From an uncultured Dokdonia sp. (GTDB lineage Bacteria; Bacteroidota; Bacteroidia; Flavobacteriales; Flavobacteriaceae): a stretch of DNA of 64,000 bases. The DNA is taken from contig NZ_CANMDS010000001.1 of NCBI RefSeq assembly GCF_947496725.1, positions 310,001 to 374,000 of the forward strand, written 5' to 3'. The notes under the pieces were generated by a model. That model made no database searches, was not told the origin of the DNA, and saw nothing but the letters and a program-made list of their open reading frames with translations. Position numbers and translations under genes: made by a program. Position 1 is the first letter of the stretch. The number at the start of each line of letters is the position of its first letter. Positions 52,981 to 62,350 of this stretch are shown here, piece by piece.

Positions 52981-54534
52981 ATGCGCAGTCTCTACTTTCT
53001 TATTGCGCTTGCCGGTATTATTACGGTAAGCTCTTGCCGCAATGATTTTGAAACCACTCCTAGTACAGGTAATCTAGAATTCTCAAGAGATACCATTTTT
53101 CTTGATACGGTGTTTACAAACATAGGCTCTAGCACGTATAACCTTAAAGTGTATAATCGCAGTGATGAGGCAATCTCTATACCATCTGTACGACTAGGCC
53201 GTGGTCAAGACTCAGACTATAGACTTAATGTAGATGGTGTAGCTGGTAAAGAATTTGAAGAGGTAGAAATTCTCGCAAACGACAGTATTTTTGTTTTTGT
53301 AGAAACCACCCTAGATATCAATGAAGTAGGCAATGCCTCTGAAGAGTTTTTATATACAGACGCTATAGAATTTAATAGCGTGGGTACATCACAAAATGTA
53401 GAACTCGTAACGCTTGTAAAAGATGCCATTTTTCTATTTCCGGAGCGTGACGGTGCTACAGGTATGGTAGAAACACTTACTGTAAATAATGTAGAAACTA
53501 CACTTGAAGGACGTTACCTTATGGATGACGAACTTACTTTTACAAATGATAAACCTTACGTAATATACGGTTATATGGCTGTAGGTGATCCAGACGGTTC
53601 AACAGCAAAAACCTTAACTATAGAAGCTGGAGCCAGAGTGCATTTTCACGCAGACAGTGGTTTACTCATAGCAGATAATGCAACACTAGATATAAATGGT
53701 GCACTAAGCGCAGATCCCATAGCTCTAGAGAATGAAGTGATTTTTGAAAGTGATAGACTAGAACCGGCATTTTCTAACGTGCCTGGTCAGTGGGGAACTA
53801 TATTACTTACAGATGGTAGTGTAAATAACACAATTAACTATGCAACCATAAAAAATGCCACTGTAGGAATACTTAATGAGGCGAGCCCTAACGCCGCTTC
53901 ACCTAGCCTCACTCTTACTAACTCTCAGATTTATAACGCCTCTGCTGTAGGCTTACTTAATAGATTTACCTCTGTTGAGGCTTCAAATACGGTAATTAAC
54001 AACTGCGGGCAGTTCTCTATGCTGGTACAACTAGGCGGTATTTATAATTTTACACACTGTACCTTTACAAACTACTGGACGCAAAGCTTTAGAGATACGC
54101 CTGCTGTATTTTTAGACAACACCTTACAAACGCAAGAAACCTTACTTGTAGGAGACCTTGCTCAAGCTAATTTTACTAATTGTATAGTGTACGGTAATCA
54201 AGGGGAAGAAATAGGCTTTAACCAAGATAACGACGCTACTTTTAATTTTAAATTTACAACCTCACAAATACGATTTGATGATGTTTTTGGTGATTTTATA
54301 GGGGAGCCACTTTATGATTTTACAAATGTAAATTTATATCAAGATATCATACGTGGTGAAGAACCAGACTTTTTACTCCCTACAGAAAATATGTTACAAG
54401 TAGGTGAAAATACTGCTGGTAACGGTTTTGGTTTACAGAGCGCTGCAAATGCAGTTCCTACAGATATTATTGGGACTAACAGAATACTGGCTCCAGATAT
54501 AGGCGCCTATGAGAGCATCCTTTTTCCAGAATAA
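52981..54534 (+). CDS. Surface lipoprotein with right-handed beta-helix
   Basis: The 517-residue protein has a lipobox VSSC (cysteine near 19). An Ig-like N-terminal part (about 30-145) precedes parallel beta-helix repeats (about 195-400, with INYATIKNATVGIL, LTNSQIYNASAVGLL, ASNTVINNCGQFSML). The end has PDIGAYE, common in such helices. It is convergent with the DUF5686 gene (1-base gap). Probably on the outer membrane; target unknown. A TATATTTG box stands at 52956. Confidence 0.8.
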   Translation: MRSLYFLIALAGIITVSSCRNDFETTPSTGNLEFSRDTIFLDTVFTNIGSSTYNLKVYNRSDEAISIPSVRLGRGQDSDYRLNVDGVAGKEFEEVEILANDSIFVFVETTLDINEVGNASEEFLYTDAIEFNSVGTSQNVELVTLVKDAIFLFPERDGATGMVETLTVNNVETTLEGRYLMDDELTFTNDKPYVIYGYMAVGDPDGSTAKTLTIEAGARVHFHADSGLLIADNATLDINGALSADPIALENEVIFESDRLEPAFSNVPGQWGTILLTDGSVNNTINYATIKNATVGILNEASPNAASPSLTLTNSQIYNASAVGLLNRFTSVEASNTVINNCGQFSMLVQLGGIYNFTHCTFTNYWTQSFRDTPAVFLDNTLQTQETLLVGDLAQANFTNCIVYGNQGEEIGFNQDNDATFNFKFTTSQIRFDDVFGDFIGEPLYDFTNVNLYQDIIRGEEPDFLLPTENMLQVGENTAGNGFGLQSAANAVPTDIIGTNRILAPDIGAYESILFPE

Positions 54535-54535
54535 A

Positions 54536-57013
54536 TTATAGACTCAAACCTATAAGAAAAGCACCCTTATTTCCTCCTAGTGCACCTTGACCATAAACGT
54601 AGTCTACACGCAGTAATCTAAACTTACCCCAGCCTACATTGCTTAAACCTACATTAAACTCACGATACAGTCTTTGGTCTTGAGTACTTAAAAGATGTGC
54701 GCCGGCTACAAGGTTAAAATTGAGTTTATTAATACCTGGTATTTTACCTAGAATCCAACCTTTAAAATTATGCTCTGCGTGTGCCTCAAAGTAACCGGTA
54801 TTTGTACTGCGCTCATAATAAGGCAAGACATTAAACCTATTTATAGCACCAGGCTCAAAGAGCACTGTCTCATTACCATTAAAATGCTGCCTATCTACAA
54901 AACTTATCTCTTCTCCAGTGCCCAAAAATGTCCCTGCACGCAGATCATATGATAACCTACCTTTATTACCCACATTAAACTCTTGCTGAGCAACAATGCG
55001 TAATTGATCAAAATTATAATCAGAAATCGAGGCTCCAAAGCCTTTCTCATATACTAGCGTTATAGCTGGATATCTTTCAGACTGTACATTAAACTTTCCG
55101 CTAGGGTAACTATAATATTTTTGCCCAAAGTTTATCGTTGCACTTGTAAAAAACTTCCCTATGCGATGTGTTGTGATTGCAGCACTCCCGTTACTTGATG
55201 GAGCTAGAGGATTATTGCTGGTAAACTCGCGATCATCACTAGGAAAAAATGTTTGATCTGTCGTATTAAAAACGGGGTTACGTTTCTCATAAGCTAGAAT
55301 TGCATTTACTCGTAAACCATTAACGAGCTCTTGCCCGTAGCCTATTTGTGCAAATTCTTTTTCGTAATACTTAGCAAAATTTTTCTCTCTAAGGAGTGAG
55401 TATGCAGTATTAAATATAGGGCGTATAGGTTCGGCATTATTGAACTGTTGTAGATCTACACCTCCTGTAAGGCTCACCACTGCCCTATTTGTTCTATTAA
55501 AACGCCTTGTAACTCCTAAGTTATAACGCAGTTGGTCTTCAGAAAAGCCGTAGTTCGCTTTCGCGAAAGCGTAAAAAGTCTTTGTATAATCATCATCACT
55601 CCAGTTTGAATAACTGGCTTGCAGGCTACCATTCCAGCCCTGTACGGTATTGTACTGAATGGCCTGTAAAGGTGAAGAAACTCCCACTCTCCATCTATTA
55701 TATGTGTCTGTATAATCATACCCGAAAATAGGTGAGGTTATCTTAAAACGGTTACCACGTGCATCTATACTATCTAGGTACTTCTTTGATTTTCTAATGA
55801 CCTGTATGCTATCCTTTTTTACATAATCTTCTTGCTCTAACAGTGTGAGTGGTACTGGGCGTCTTTGATCCCAGAAGGTACTGTCTTTTTTGTTTGCATT
55901 TTGAGAAAAAGACAAGATCTCTGCCGAAAAAGAGCCTTTGCCAAATGCGGGATTGAAATTATAATCTGAGTAACCAGCTGTAAATCTCCCGTCACCTTTA
56001 AGCCCTAAAAATCCAAAACTAAAATCTATGACCTGAGATATTTTTACCCACTGCTTAAGCTCGTCCTCATATTTAAAATTCTGTTTAAAATTAAGAGATT
56101 CTATAAAAGGCACTTGTATAGCGGCACCATCTGTATGTAAATCTACACCGTACAATTGCCAGCTATCTTCTACTATATAAATTGTGCCTGTAAATACACG
56201 GTCATTAACACGTCTAGGTGTTACAGTTACCTTATTTATGAGTTGGTTGTTTTCATAAAAGGTACCTTCTAAGGTGTATTTGTAATAAGCAAACGCATTT
56301 GAAGCGATGGGTGATACGATTTGAGCATTGAGATTTAATGTATTTTCATAAAAAGAAAAATTTGCATCACTAGCGGTATTAAAGCTAAAACCGTTATCAT
56401 CACCACTTACCTTACTTGCCACAATAACCTCACTAAAGTTATCTGGACGCTGGTATTTTATATCTGATATAGTCTCACTAAGATAGATAATACCGGTACG
56501 TGTGGAGTCTAGACCACCGCCCAGATCACCTACTTCTTGCCCTAGTATTTTATCTGGAGCGTCTTGTACTTGCCATAGCCCACGAGAGTAAAACTTTGCA
56601 GTATACTCTCCTATGACATCAAGATTCTTCTTTCGGTTTGCTATGGTTGCACGTATTATTCTATCGGCAGGGTTGACACCTGCTTCAACTATAACTTCAT
56701 CTAGAGAGGTTGTTGCCTCTGTCATTACAATGTCTAAGACTACTTGTGGCGACCCTATCTCTACCGTACGTGTGATGGTCTCAAAACCTAAAAATTGAAA
56801 AACCACGATCATCTCCTTACCTTGATCTTCTCTCTCTAGAAGGAGCTCGTAAGCCCCATCACCATTTGTAGTAGTTCCTCTATTTGAGTTTTCTATGTAT
56901 ACGTTTACAAATGGGAGTTGCTCTCCATTTTGGCTTGTCACAACACCTGTAATTTGTGCTGTGAGGGTTGATGAAAACAGTGTCAGGAAAATGATAAAGT
57001 AATGTGTGCGCAT
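54536..57013 (-). CDS. DUF5686 / carboxypeptidase-like regulatory domain outer-membrane protein
   Basis: The 825-residue protein has a signal peptide (cleaved near TAQ at 19-20), an N-terminal CarboxypepD_reg-like sandwich (20-110: ITGVVTSQNGEQLPFVNVYIE in parts), and the DUF5686 beta-barrel-rich body. An intact palindrome (55556-55571) is read in frame as AFAKA near residues 481-485, in a YAFAKANYGFS strand. It probably sits in the outer membrane. Function is unknown. Co-directional with the next upstream gene, a second regulatory-domain protein. Confidence 0.85.
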   Translation of the reverse strand: MRTHYFIIFLTLFSSTLTAQITGVVTSQNGEQLPFVNVYIENSNRGTTTNGDGAYELLLEREDQGKEMIVVFQFLGFETITRTVEIGSPQVVLDIVMTEATTSLDEVIVEAGVNPADRIIRATIANRKKNLDVIGEYTAKFYSRGLWQVQDAPDKILGQEVGDLGGGLDSTRTGIIYLSETISDIKYQRPDNFSEVIVASKVSGDDNGFSFNTASDANFSFYENTLNLNAQIVSPIASNAFAYYKYTLEGTFYENNQLINKVTVTPRRVNDRVFTGTIYIVEDSWQLYGVDLHTDGAAIQVPFIESLNFKQNFKYEDELKQWVKISQVIDFSFGFLGLKGDGRFTAGYSDYNFNPAFGKGSFSAEILSFSQNANKKDSTFWDQRRPVPLTLLEQEDYVKKDSIQVIRKSKKYLDSIDARGNRFKITSPIFGYDYTDTYNRWRVGVSSPLQAIQYNTVQGWNGSLQASYSNWSDDDYTKTFYAFAKANYGFSEDQLRYNLGVTRRFNRTNRAVVSLTGGVDLQQFNNAEPIRPIFNTAYSLLREKNFAKYYEKEFAQIGYGQELVNGLRVNAILAYEKRNPVFNTTDQTFFPSDDREFTSNNPLAPSSNGSAAITTHRIGKFFTSATINFGQKYYSYPSGKFNVQSERYPAITLVYEKGFGASISDYNFDQLRIVAQQEFNVGNKGRLSYDLRAGTFLGTGEEISFVDRQHFNGNETVLFEPGAINRFNVLPYYERSTNTGYFEAHAEHNFKGWILGKIPGINKLNFNLVAGAHLLSTQDQRLYREFNVGLSNVGWGKFRLLRVDYVYGQGALGGNKGAFLIGLSL
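55556..55571. repeat. Flavobacterial palindrome, site 16 (inside the DUF5686 gene)
   Basis: CGCTTTCGCGAAAGCG encoding AFAKA. Confidence 0.94.
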
Positions 57014-57040
57014 ATGTTGATTTTTGATTTGATGAAATGT

Positions 57041-57775
57041 TTATTCTTTTACGAGCCTAAGATACTGCTCACAGAGCCAAAGCTGTACCTGCAACTCATT
57101 TTCTTGATGAGCTTTACTTTGAAACTCTGGTAGATCTACCAGGTAATTTATAAACTGTTTAAGCTCATCTTCTGTAAGCTCAAAACGTTCTCTCAAAAAC
57201 CGTGCATATTTTTCCATCATAAGGTCATATGCTGCTATTTCTTTATCTATAGCCACATATTTTTTGAGTCGTTTGGTACGACCGCTTATGGCATTTATAA
57301 TAGGATCTAGCTGGAGACTACCCCCTAGAAGACCTAGTAGATGAACTGGTTTAAAATCACCAGCAGTTTGTAGCCTGCGCTCATTTGTTGTGGGGATGGG
57401 GCGCTCTCCTTGTATAATCCCCACGCTTTGAACGGTGATTTTATCACTACTCGTTAAAACTACTTCATCAAGGGTGTTCTCTTTTTCTTTGAGTATTATA
57501 CTTAAAAATGGATGTGATGCCAGCTCTTCAAAGATTACAACATATTGATCTCTGGCACTTAAGTGAGTAACAAGTAAAACGTCACCTTTATTTACAGCCA
57601 TCACAAAACGACCATCACTATCTGTAGTAATACTTTGTTGCGAGTTAAGATTATTTACGTGTGCGCCTTCTAGTTTAAAGTCGCCTATTTTAACCTCTCC
57701 TTGGGTAGATAGTGGGAACTGGGCAAGGCATACCTGAGCACAGCATAAAAAGAGAACAAAAAGCCTAATGACCAT
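57041..57775 (-). CDS. Exported carboxypeptidase-like regulatory domain protein
   Basis: The 244-residue protein has a signal peptide (cleaved at CLAQ, about 19) and a short beta-sandwich of the CarboxypepD_reg type (VKIGDFKLEGAHVNNLNSQQS, in parts; ending LDEVVLT). A helical C-terminal domain follows (about 170-244). No catalytic residues. It lies 27 bases upstream of the DUF5686 gene on the same strand, so the two are probably one operon for an envelope function. Confidence 0.75.
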   Translation of the reverse strand: MVIRLFVLFLCCAQVCLAQFPLSTQGEVKIGDFKLEGAHVNNLNSQQSITTDSDGRFVMAVNKGDVLLVTHLSARDQYVVIFEELASHPFLSIILKEKENTLDEVVLTSSDKITVQSVGIIQGERPIPTTNERRLQTAGDFKPVHLLGLLGGSLQLDPIINAISGRTKRLKKYVAIDKEIAAYDLMMEKYARFLRERFELTEDELKQFINYLVDLPEFQSKAHQENELQVQLWLCEQYLRLVKE

Positions 57776-57854
57776 AAGAATATTTCTAACTCAAAAAAAG
57801 CTAGAAATTTATAAAGAGCTGCCCAACAAATTGTTAAACTCTTAACCGCGGTCG

Positions 57855-58316
57855 TTAATTATTAAAAGCCTTTTTAATTCTATCAAGATTTTTCTTGTTG
57901 TCACGATCTTTAATGGTCTCGCGCTTGTCGTACGTTTTCTTACCCTTAGCTAGTGCAATCTCGAGTTTTGCAAAACCCTTCTCATTTGTAAAAAGTCTTA
58001 AGGGTACAATAGTAAGACCAGATTTATTAACCTCACGCTCCCATTTTTTGAGTTCGCGCTTGTTAAGAAGTAACTTGCGCTCACTCTTAGGGTTATGATT
58101 AAAGTAAGTAGCGTGTGAGTACTCTTGTACGGTCATATTAATTACAAACATCTCCCCTTGATCATTAAACTCACAAAAACTTTCGGCTATGGAGGCTTTA
58201 CCCTCTCTTATAGCCTTAATCTCTGTACCAGCAAGTACAATACCTGCAACGAGCCTATCAAGTATCTCGTATTCAAAACGAGCTTTTCTGTTCTTTATGT
58301 TTACCGTATTTGACAT
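57855..58316 (-). CDS. smpB: SsrA-binding protein SmpB
   Basis: The 153-residue protein binds tmRNA in trans-translation and rescues stalled ribosomes. NRKARFEYEILDRLVAGIVLAGTE, GKASIAESFCEF and the tail KTYDKRETIKDRDNKKNLDRIKKAF (pieces) are typical. A -7 box TATCTTTG stands at 58322-58329 on the minus strand, only 5 bases before the ATG, so the mRNA could be nearly leaderless. tmRNA itself is not in the window. Confidence 0.95.
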   Translation of the reverse strand: MSNTVNIKNRKARFEYEILDRLVAGIVLAGTEIKAIREGKASIAESFCEFNDQGEMFVINMTVQEYSHATYFNHNPKSERKLLLNKRELKKWEREVNKSGLTIVPLRLFTNEKGFAKLEIALAKGKKTYDKRETIKDRDNKKNLDRIKKAFNN

Positions 58317-58388
58317 TCTTACAAAGATACAATGTTACACGATTAATACTCATTTACGCTCTTAAAAAATACTAATGCACAACCCGTC

Positions 58389-58422
58389 TTGAGCACTTTT
58401 AAAATTATGGATTGTATTTTTG
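58389..58422 (+). promoter_or_regulatory. Candidate promoter of the DUF6503-like gene
   Basis: TTG (58389-58391), 23 bases, TATTTTTG (58415-58422). Confidence 0.45.
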
Positions 58423-58489
58423 CATCCCTTTCATATAAATGTAAGCACATCTATTATTCCTCGACTATATCCTCCATATAACTAGCACT

Positions 58490-59239
58490 ATGCACAGATT
58501 ATTTTATATCGCTTTTTTATTACTACTTGCTACAAGTTGTACAACGCCAGCGCCTACTGCACAAGAGATTGTAGATAAGGCAATCGCCGCGTCTGGTGGC
58601 GAGGTAATTGCAAACTCTAGCATACATTTTAAATTTAGAAAGTATTACTATAGAGCTACTAGAAAAGACGGATTGAGAACATTAGAACGTTGCACAGACG
58701 CTGCTTGTCAAGTACAACAGGATGTTATAAAAAATAATGGAGAGTTTGTACGCTTTCGCGAAAGCGCTCCTACAACCCTTCCAGATAGTATGAAAAATCG
58801 CTATGCAAATAGTGTAAATTCTGTACACTACTTTTCTGTATTACCTTATGGCCTTAATGACCCAGCGGTGCGTAAATCACTTGTAGATGAAAGCGTTGTA
58901 AAAGGAGAGCCTTACTACCGTCTTAGAGTTACCTTTGCCCAAGAAGGTGGTGGTGAAGATTTTCAAGATGAGTATATGTACTGGATACACAAAAACCGCT
59001 ACACGGTAGACTATCTTGCATATAATTACCAAACATCAGAAGGTGGGACACGTTTTAGAGAGGCTTACAATGAGCGCATTATAAACGGCATACGCTTTGT
59101 AGATTATCGCAATTACAAGCCAGAAGAGCAGTATCCACCATTGCAAACACTAGATGCACTTTATGAAAACAATAATCTTGATTTACTTAGCATTATTGAA
59201 CTAGAGGATGTGGAGGTATCTAGTTGTCCCGCTTGCTAG
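58490..59239 (+). CDS. DUF6503-like lipoprotein
   Basis: The 249-residue protein has lipobox LATSC (cysteine at 17) and a beta-rich LolA/LppX-like body: IVDKAIAASGGEVIANSSIHFKFR, then YYRLRVTF and TVDYLAYNY. No enzyme motif. An intact palindrome (58751-58766) is read as RFRES at residues 88-92. The stop TAG overlaps the stop of the convergent next gene in the bases CTAG. Confidence 0.7.
   Translation: MHRLFYIAFLLLLATSCTTPAPTAQEIVDKAIAASGGEVIANSSIHFKFRKYYYRATRKDGLRTLERCTDAACQVQQDVIKNNGEFVRFRESAPTTLPDSMKNRYANSVNSVHYFSVLPYGLNDPAVRKSLVDESVVKGEPYYRLRVTFAQEGGGEDFQDEYMYWIHKNRYTVDYLAYNYQTSEGGTRFREAYNERIINGIRFVDYRNYKPEEQYPPLQTLDALYENNNLDLLSIIELEDVEVSSCPAC
58751..58766. repeat. Flavobacterial palindrome, site 17 (inside the DUF6503-like gene)
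   Basis: CGCTTTCGCGAAAGCG encoding RFRES, a different reading frame from the AFAKA sites. Confidence 0.94.
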
Positions 59240-59769
59240 TCTATAACTAGCGCTTCTTTTTTCTTAACCAGGTCTTTACCTTCTCCCCCAAGCTGCACGT
59301 GGTAGAGATGAAAATACTCAGACTCGTCTATTTCTTTAAACGCGTCTGGCTCACCGTATACAGCATTTGCAAAGTTTGGTGTTGTATTACTGTGGCCTAC
59401 TACCACAACATTAAGTCCCGTCGTCGCAAGTTTAAAAGCTTCGTCGTTTAAAGCTCTGGGATCATATTTTTTTATAGCTAGGCTATTTGCCTTTGCCGTA
59501 GGCTCTGCCGTGCGCATAGTGCGTAAATAGTCTGTAGAGTAAACAGCGTCTATATCCTTATCTGTAAAAAAATCTTTCCAACGCTCTGCTCGCGCCTCTC
59601 CTTCTGGAGTGAGATCTGGATTACTATTAGACGGATCACTTAGCACTTTTTCGGCGTGACGAATGAAGTAATAATTAGTCACCTGCTCGGTAGTAGCTTT
59701 GTTTTTCTTCTGTCCATCACAGCTTACAGAGACGGTAATTAATACGAGTAATACTAAGAGTTTGCGCAT
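59236..59769 (-). CDS. Histidine-phosphatase (phosphoglycerate mutase-like, SixA type) lipoprotein
   Basis: The 177-residue protein has a lipobox VSVSC (cysteine at 17) and the histidine-phosphatase motif YFIRHAEK, in which the His is phosphorylated. VVVGHSNTT supplies the second histidine. It is an exported phosphatase of unknown target. Convergent with the preceding gene: stop codons overlap in CTAG (59236-59239). Confidence 0.85.
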   Translation of the reverse strand: MRKLLVLLVLITVSVSCDGQKKNKATTEQVTNYYFIRHAEKVLSDPSNSNPDLTPEGEARAERWKDFFTDKDIDAVYSTDYLRTMRTAEPTAKANSLAIKKYDPRALNDEAFKLATTGLNVVVVGHSNTTPNFANAVYGEPDAFKEIDESEYFHLYHVQLGGEGKDLVKKKEALVID

Positions 59770-59888
59770 CTTTAAAATAATTTTATACTCAAATATACAT
59801 TTTTGTAAGGTCTTCTCTTTCTTAGCGACTTATATTTTGTCTTTCGCCCTTATATGCGTGACAGATAAAAAAATCTGCTATGAAAGAG

Positions 59889-59926
59889 CAAAATCCGTTT
59901 CTTATTAAGAAACGGATTTTGTGTTT
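59889..59926. terminator. Strong hairpin without an adjacent gene
   Basis: CAAAATCCGTTTCTT (59889-59903) pairs perfectly with 59907-59921, then TGTTTTAT. It lies between the phosphatase gene start and the small-protein terminator, so an unannotated RNA on either strand is possible. Confidence 0.6.
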
Positions 59927-59945
59927 TATTATACTAAGGAGTATT

Positions 59946-59963
59946 ACGCTTTCGCGAAAGCGT
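59946..59963. repeat. Flavobacterial palindrome, site 18
   Basis: Perfect ACGCTTTCGCGAAAGCGT, nested between two hairpins. Confidence 0.95.
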
Positions 59964-59964
59964 A

Positions 59965-60000
59965 AAAAAAAACACAGCTTGATGAAGGCTGTGTTTTTTT
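59965..60000. terminator. Terminator of the small membrane protein gene
   Basis: AACACAGC (59971-59978) pairs with GCTGTGTT (59988-59995), flanked by A-run and T-run, so it works on both strands. Confidence 0.85.
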
Positions 60001-60017
60001 AGTTTGTCTGATTTGCT

Positions 60018-60149
60018 CTACATTGAGAAATACTGTACCAGTGTGTAGGCAGAGATGAAAAATGTTGAGAGGATTACATATACCCCCAAAATGGTGTTTC
60101 TTCCCTGTCTAGGATCTCGTGCTGTTGTTGTTTTTGCTTGCGTTCTCAT
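60018..60149 (-). CDS. Small single-span membrane protein, 43 aa
   Basis: A minus-strand frame of 43 residues begins MRTQAKTTTARDPRQGRN (basic, cytoplasmic side) and continues TILGVYVILSTFFISAYTLV, one membrane helix, ending QYFSM. It has a clean terminator directly downstream and lies alone between genes. The basic-then-hydrophobic layout, the T/A-rich leader and the terminator support a real small gene. Function is unknown. Confidence 0.7.
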   Translation of the reverse strand: MRTQAKTTTARDPRQGRNTILGVYVILSTFFISAYTLVQYFSM

Positions 60150-60207
60150 AATATCTGTTTTTATTGATTGATACTATAAAGACGAGGCACGAGAGTAATT
60201 GTTACAA

Positions 60208-62283
60208 TTATGCTTCAGAATTTTCTTCAGAAATCTCATTTTGAGCATTTTCTGCGGCTTCTCGAGCAGCAGCAGCCTCCTCTTCGGCTTTTTGATTTTG
60301 AGCTACTAAGGTTTTTATCTTACGCAGTTTTGAAGTCCATACATTAAGATCTTCTTTATGACGTGCGATGTTTTTATGCACCTCTACCACCATAGGGTTA
60401 TCATCTGCCACGTGCTGGAAGAAACCTAGATTGTTCTCTAGCTGGTTAATCTCTGCTTTAGTCTCATCTATTTTCTTTCTAATAAAGAAACGTTCCTTTT
60501 CTATAGCGCGGTCATCTGCCCCGCCTGCCATAATTTGCACACGGTTTTCATACTTGATGAGCTCTGCTTCTTTCTTATCTATATCAAGTTGTTTAAAGAG
60601 ACCGTCTAGTACTTTATTAAAGTCTTGATCTATATTCTTTTTTGAGTAAGGAACACGACCTATACCCTTCCACTGGTCTATAAATTCTTTAATAGTCGCA
60701 AGATCTGCAGTACGCTCGCCTGTCATCTTTGTTTCCTTAACGGTATTCATTAAGGCTTGTTTTTTATCAAGATTTTCTTGCTCGCCAGCGCTTGCTTGCT
60801 TTTTAGAATCTTTAAGGCGGTCAAAAAAGTGATTACAAGCATCTTTAAATTGCTTCCATACCTTGTCACTATCTTTACGTGGTACGTGACCTATTTTCTT
60901 CCAGTCTGCCTGTATGCGCTTCATCACATCTAGCGTTCCTTTTATGTCATCGCTATCTTTGTGGTCTTCGGCTATTTGTACAAGCTCTTGCTTCTTTGTA
61001 AGGTTATCGTACTGTTCTTTCTTTTGAGATTTATAGAAGCCGTTCTTTTTTTGATTAAATAGCTTTGTTGCTTCTTTAAAAGCTGCCCACGTGTCTTCAT
61101 TATTTTCTTTTGGGACTTTACCAGCCTTAAAGAATTCCTCACGCAGTGCTTCTACTTTTTTAATCTTTTCTTGTACGCTCTTATGAGACTTTATATCATC
61201 TTGTGCTACTTCTTTTATTTGAGCAATGATGTTATTTTTAATCTCAAGATTTTTAACCCATACAAGCTCTATCTCTTTTTGCTTCTCATCACGAGCATCG
61301 TGTATCTTCTTTGTAGCAGCACTAAATTTATCCCAGATTGCGTCACTATGTTCACGCGCTACAGGACCTATTTCCTCTTTCCACATACGGTGTAAGAGTT
61401 GTAGTTCTTTAAAAGCCTTATTGATATTAGGCTCTGCTCCTAGCTCTTCTGCTCTCTCTATGAGCAGTAGCTTTTTATCCAGATTTTCTTTAAAGTGTCT
61501 ATCTCTAAAGTCACGGTTAAGGTGCAAGAGTTCATAAAACGCATCTACATTAAAGTAGTAATCGTTCCAAACAAGGTTGTAGCGATCACGAGGTATATTA
61601 CCTGCATTATTCCAGCGTTCTTGAATGTCTTTAAATTTATTGAAAGTAGTATTTACACTCTCAGCACCACCTAGCTCTTTACTTAAAGCCTTCACCTCAT
61701 CTATAAGCGATTGACGTTCTGCGAGGTTTGCATTTTGATCCTTACGCTTGCGTTCATAAAACTCTTGGCGCTTGTTTCTATACTCATAATACACCTCGTT
61801 ATATGCCTTTTTAAGTGGCGAGAAGTATCTAAAATCTATAATGTTACCGCCTTCCTCTAGAAAAGCAGCCTTAGCCTCTTCTTGCTCTTTATCAAACTGA
61901 GCATTTATAACCGTACTTATCTCCTCTACGTGCTCCTTTATAGCAGTTACTTTCTCATTTTTAATAAGTGATTGTAACTCCTCTATAAGCTCTTCTTTTG
62001 TAAGAGTAGTATAGTCTTTTTTAGGTATTTCTTTTACCACTGGTGCAGCCGGTGCTACTTCTGTAGTTTCTGGTGTTGCAGCAGCTTGATCTGGAGAAGC
62101 AACTTCTTCTGCATCAATCTCAGATGCCACCTCAGCATCATCTGGAAGTTGTGTTGCATTTGCCTCTGCAGCCAGTGCTTCTATTTCTTCATTCATAGTG
62201 CGATCTGTTGCTGGCGCCGTTTCTTCTAGATGTTCTTCTACTTTTGGGTCTTGAGGTTTCTTCTCTTCAGACATATCTTTCAA
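60208..62283 (-). CDS. DUF349-repeat protein
   Basis: The 691-residue cytoplasmic protein starts with an acidic, Glu/Ala-rich region (about 1-90). It then has about six DUF349 repeats of about 70 residues, each with an aromatic helix and K-x-G-x-V/I-P-R/K (for example WNNAGNIPRDRYNLVWNDY and WKKIGHVPRKDSDKVWKQF). A coiled coil and an Ala/Glu-rich tail (about 610-691) follow. The family is linked to nucleic acid or ribosome-associated roles in other bacteria, without a firm function. The ATG four codons later (MSEEKK) is an alternative start. Confidence 0.85.
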   Translation of the reverse strand: MKDMSEEKKPQDPKVEEHLEETAPATDRTMNEEIEALAAEANATQLPDDAEVASEIDAEEVASPDQAAATPETTEVAPAAPVVKEIPKKDYTTLTKEELIEELQSLIKNEKVTAIKEHVEEISTVINAQFDKEQEEAKAAFLEEGGNIIDFRYFSPLKKAYNEVYYEYRNKRQEFYERKRKDQNANLAERQSLIDEVKALSKELGGAESVNTTFNKFKDIQERWNNAGNIPRDRYNLVWNDYYFNVDAFYELLHLNRDFRDRHFKENLDKKLLLIERAEELGAEPNINKAFKELQLLHRMWKEEIGPVAREHSDAIWDKFSAATKKIHDARDEKQKEIELVWVKNLEIKNNIIAQIKEVAQDDIKSHKSVQEKIKKVEALREEFFKAGKVPKENNEDTWAAFKEATKLFNQKKNGFYKSQKKEQYDNLTKKQELVQIAEDHKDSDDIKGTLDVMKRIQADWKKIGHVPRKDSDKVWKQFKDACNHFFDRLKDSKKQASAGEQENLDKKQALMNTVKETKMTGERTADLATIKEFIDQWKGIGRVPYSKKNIDQDFNKVLDGLFKQLDIDKKEAELIKYENRVQIMAGGADDRAIEKERFFIRKKIDETKAEINQLENNLGFFQHVADDNPMVVEVHKNIARHKEDLNVWTSKLRKIKTLVAQNQKAEEEAAAAREAAENAQNEISEENSEA

Positions 62284-62350
62284 TGTTAGGGTTCTATTTT
62301 ATAAGAAGTAAATATACTATTTAGTGCGCACATAGGGCAATAATCTAGTG

